Under the pieces are notes generated by a model. That model was given only the letters and a program-made list of their open reading frames with translations. It had not been told where the DNA came from and ran no database searches. Position numbers and translations under genes: made by a program. From Treponema sp. (GTDB lineage Bacteria; Spirochaetota; Spirochaetia; Treponematales; Treponemataceae), in NCBI GenBank assembly GCA_017622055.1, contig JAGARY010000364.1, positions 1 through 6,058 on the forward strand: a stretch of 6,058 nt of DNA, written 5' to 3'. This document shows, one piece after another, positions 5,550-6,058 of the stretch; positions within the stretch are counted from its first letter, which is position 1; the number at the start of each line of letters is the position of its first letter.

Positions 5550-5552
5550 TTT

Positions 5553-5570
5553 AATTCTGAATTCTGAATT
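5553..5570. repeat. AATTCTG short tandem repeat at the ligase stop
   Basis: AATTCTG is repeated twice and followed by a partial third copy (AATT), also giving overlapping palindromes around GAATTC. It joins the right end of the dispersed repeat to the stop codon of the ligase gene (5570-5572). No function can be assigned. Confidence 0.35.
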
Positions 5571-6058
5571 TATATCAGCTTTCTTGTGTCAATTACACGT
5601 TTTGCTTTTCCTTCGCTGCGGGCAATTGATTTTGGAGCAACCAATTTAACTTTTGCCTTAATTTGAAGAACTGTAAGCAATGCCGCTTCAAGAGCTTTTT
5701 CTTCTTTGTTGATTTCTGCAACAACGTCACTGAATTTTTCTGGAACCATTTCTACTTTAATTTCAAAAGTATCGTTGTTGTTTTCACGACCAACAATAAT
5801 TTGATAGTTTGGTGGATATCCATTTTGTAAAAGCACAGTTTCAACCTGACTTGGGAATACGTTTACACCGCGAATAATCAACATATCATCAGTTCTTCCC
5901 ATTGGTTTTGCCATACGAACAAAAGTTCTTCCACATTTACAAAGTTCGCTATTTACCATACAAATATCTTTTGTGCGGAAACGCAACAATGGGAACGCTT
6001 CTTTTGTAATTGCAGTAAATACTAATTCACCTTTTTGACCAGCTGGAACTTGTTTTCC
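5570..6058 (-). CDS. paaK: Phenylacetate-CoA ligase, C-terminal part (5' end outside window)
   Basis: The reading frame is open through the right edge, giving 162 visible residues; a full ligase is about 430-440, so roughly 270 N-terminal residues lie outside. The family is ANL-superfamily aryl-acid:CoA ligase, which adenylates an aryl acetate with ATP and transfers it to CoA. Visible signatures (numbered from the edge) are GELVFT (11-16), FPLLRFRTKDI (22-32, the adenylate-binding RTxD), the CxCGR segment (40-44), the hinge region GRTDDMLIIRGVNVFPSQVE (54-73), the ACT-like C-terminal subdomain, and the final SEGKAKRV (148-155) with the likely catalytic lysine. A TTG at 5987-5989 could be mistaken for a start, but the conserved sequence continues upstream. 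In anaerobes such ligases commonly pair with indolepyruvate ferredoxin oxidoreductase and an ACT protein; the ACT gene follows here. Substrate specificity (phenylacetate versus other aryl acids) cannot be read from this part. Confidence 0.93.
   Translation of the reverse strand, partial: GKQVPAGQKGELVFTAITKEAFPLLRFRTKDICMVNSELCKCGRTFVRMAKPMGRTDDMLIIRGVNVFPSQVETVLLQNGYPPNYQIIVGRENNNDTFEIKVEMVPEKFSDVVAEINKEEKALEAALLTVLQIKAKVKLVAPKSIARSEGKAKRVIDTRKLI

Overview
The window looks like chromosomal DNA from a host-associated spirochaete, most likely a Treponema. The evidence is AT-rich coding sequence with A/T-heavy codon use, a short lysine-start signal peptide on an otherwise unrecognised exported protein, and a YihY/BrkB-type membrane protein carrying a C-terminal cyclic-nucleotide-binding domain. 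The genus is inferred from overall character, not from a marker gene.

Layout. Positions 1-292 are non-coding as far as I can see. Positions 293-2666 hold a two-gene minus-strand unit: prfA (release factor 1), followed 19 nt later by the YihY-cNBD membrane protein. Upstream of it, positions 2789-3346 (minus) encode a small exported protein that ends in a strong intrinsic terminator (2733-2769), so it is transcribed separately from prfA. Positions 3347-3521 form a divergent promoter region with a perfect 10-bp inverted repeat next to the ribosome binding site of the exported protein gene. A good sigma70-type promoter on the plus strand drives a DUF362/ferredoxin-type iron-sulfur protein (3522-4640). 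Convergent to it, a minus-strand cluster enters from the right edge: the C-terminal part of a phenylacetate-CoA ligase (5570 to the edge), a tandem ACT-domain protein (4946-5377) and a small cysteine-rich protein of DUF6171 type (4664-4930). The 192-nt gap between the ligase and the ACT gene holds a dispersed-repeat-like inverted element.

How the genes fit together. PaaK-type ligases and free-standing tandem ACT proteins are often neighbours in anaerobes, where the ligase activates aryl acids and the ACT protein is thought to sense an amino acid. The DUF362 protein could carry electrons, but nothing in the sequence links it to that pathway. prfA and the YihY protein probably share a transcript.

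No defence system, CRISPR array, tRNA, rRNA or transposase gene was found. The most noteworthy points are the YihY-cNBD fusion, two promoters placed so close to the start codon that the mRNAs may be leaderless, genes without Shine-Dalgarno sites next to genes with strong ones, the inverted repeat at 3358-3388, and the repeat element inside the ligase-ACT cluster.
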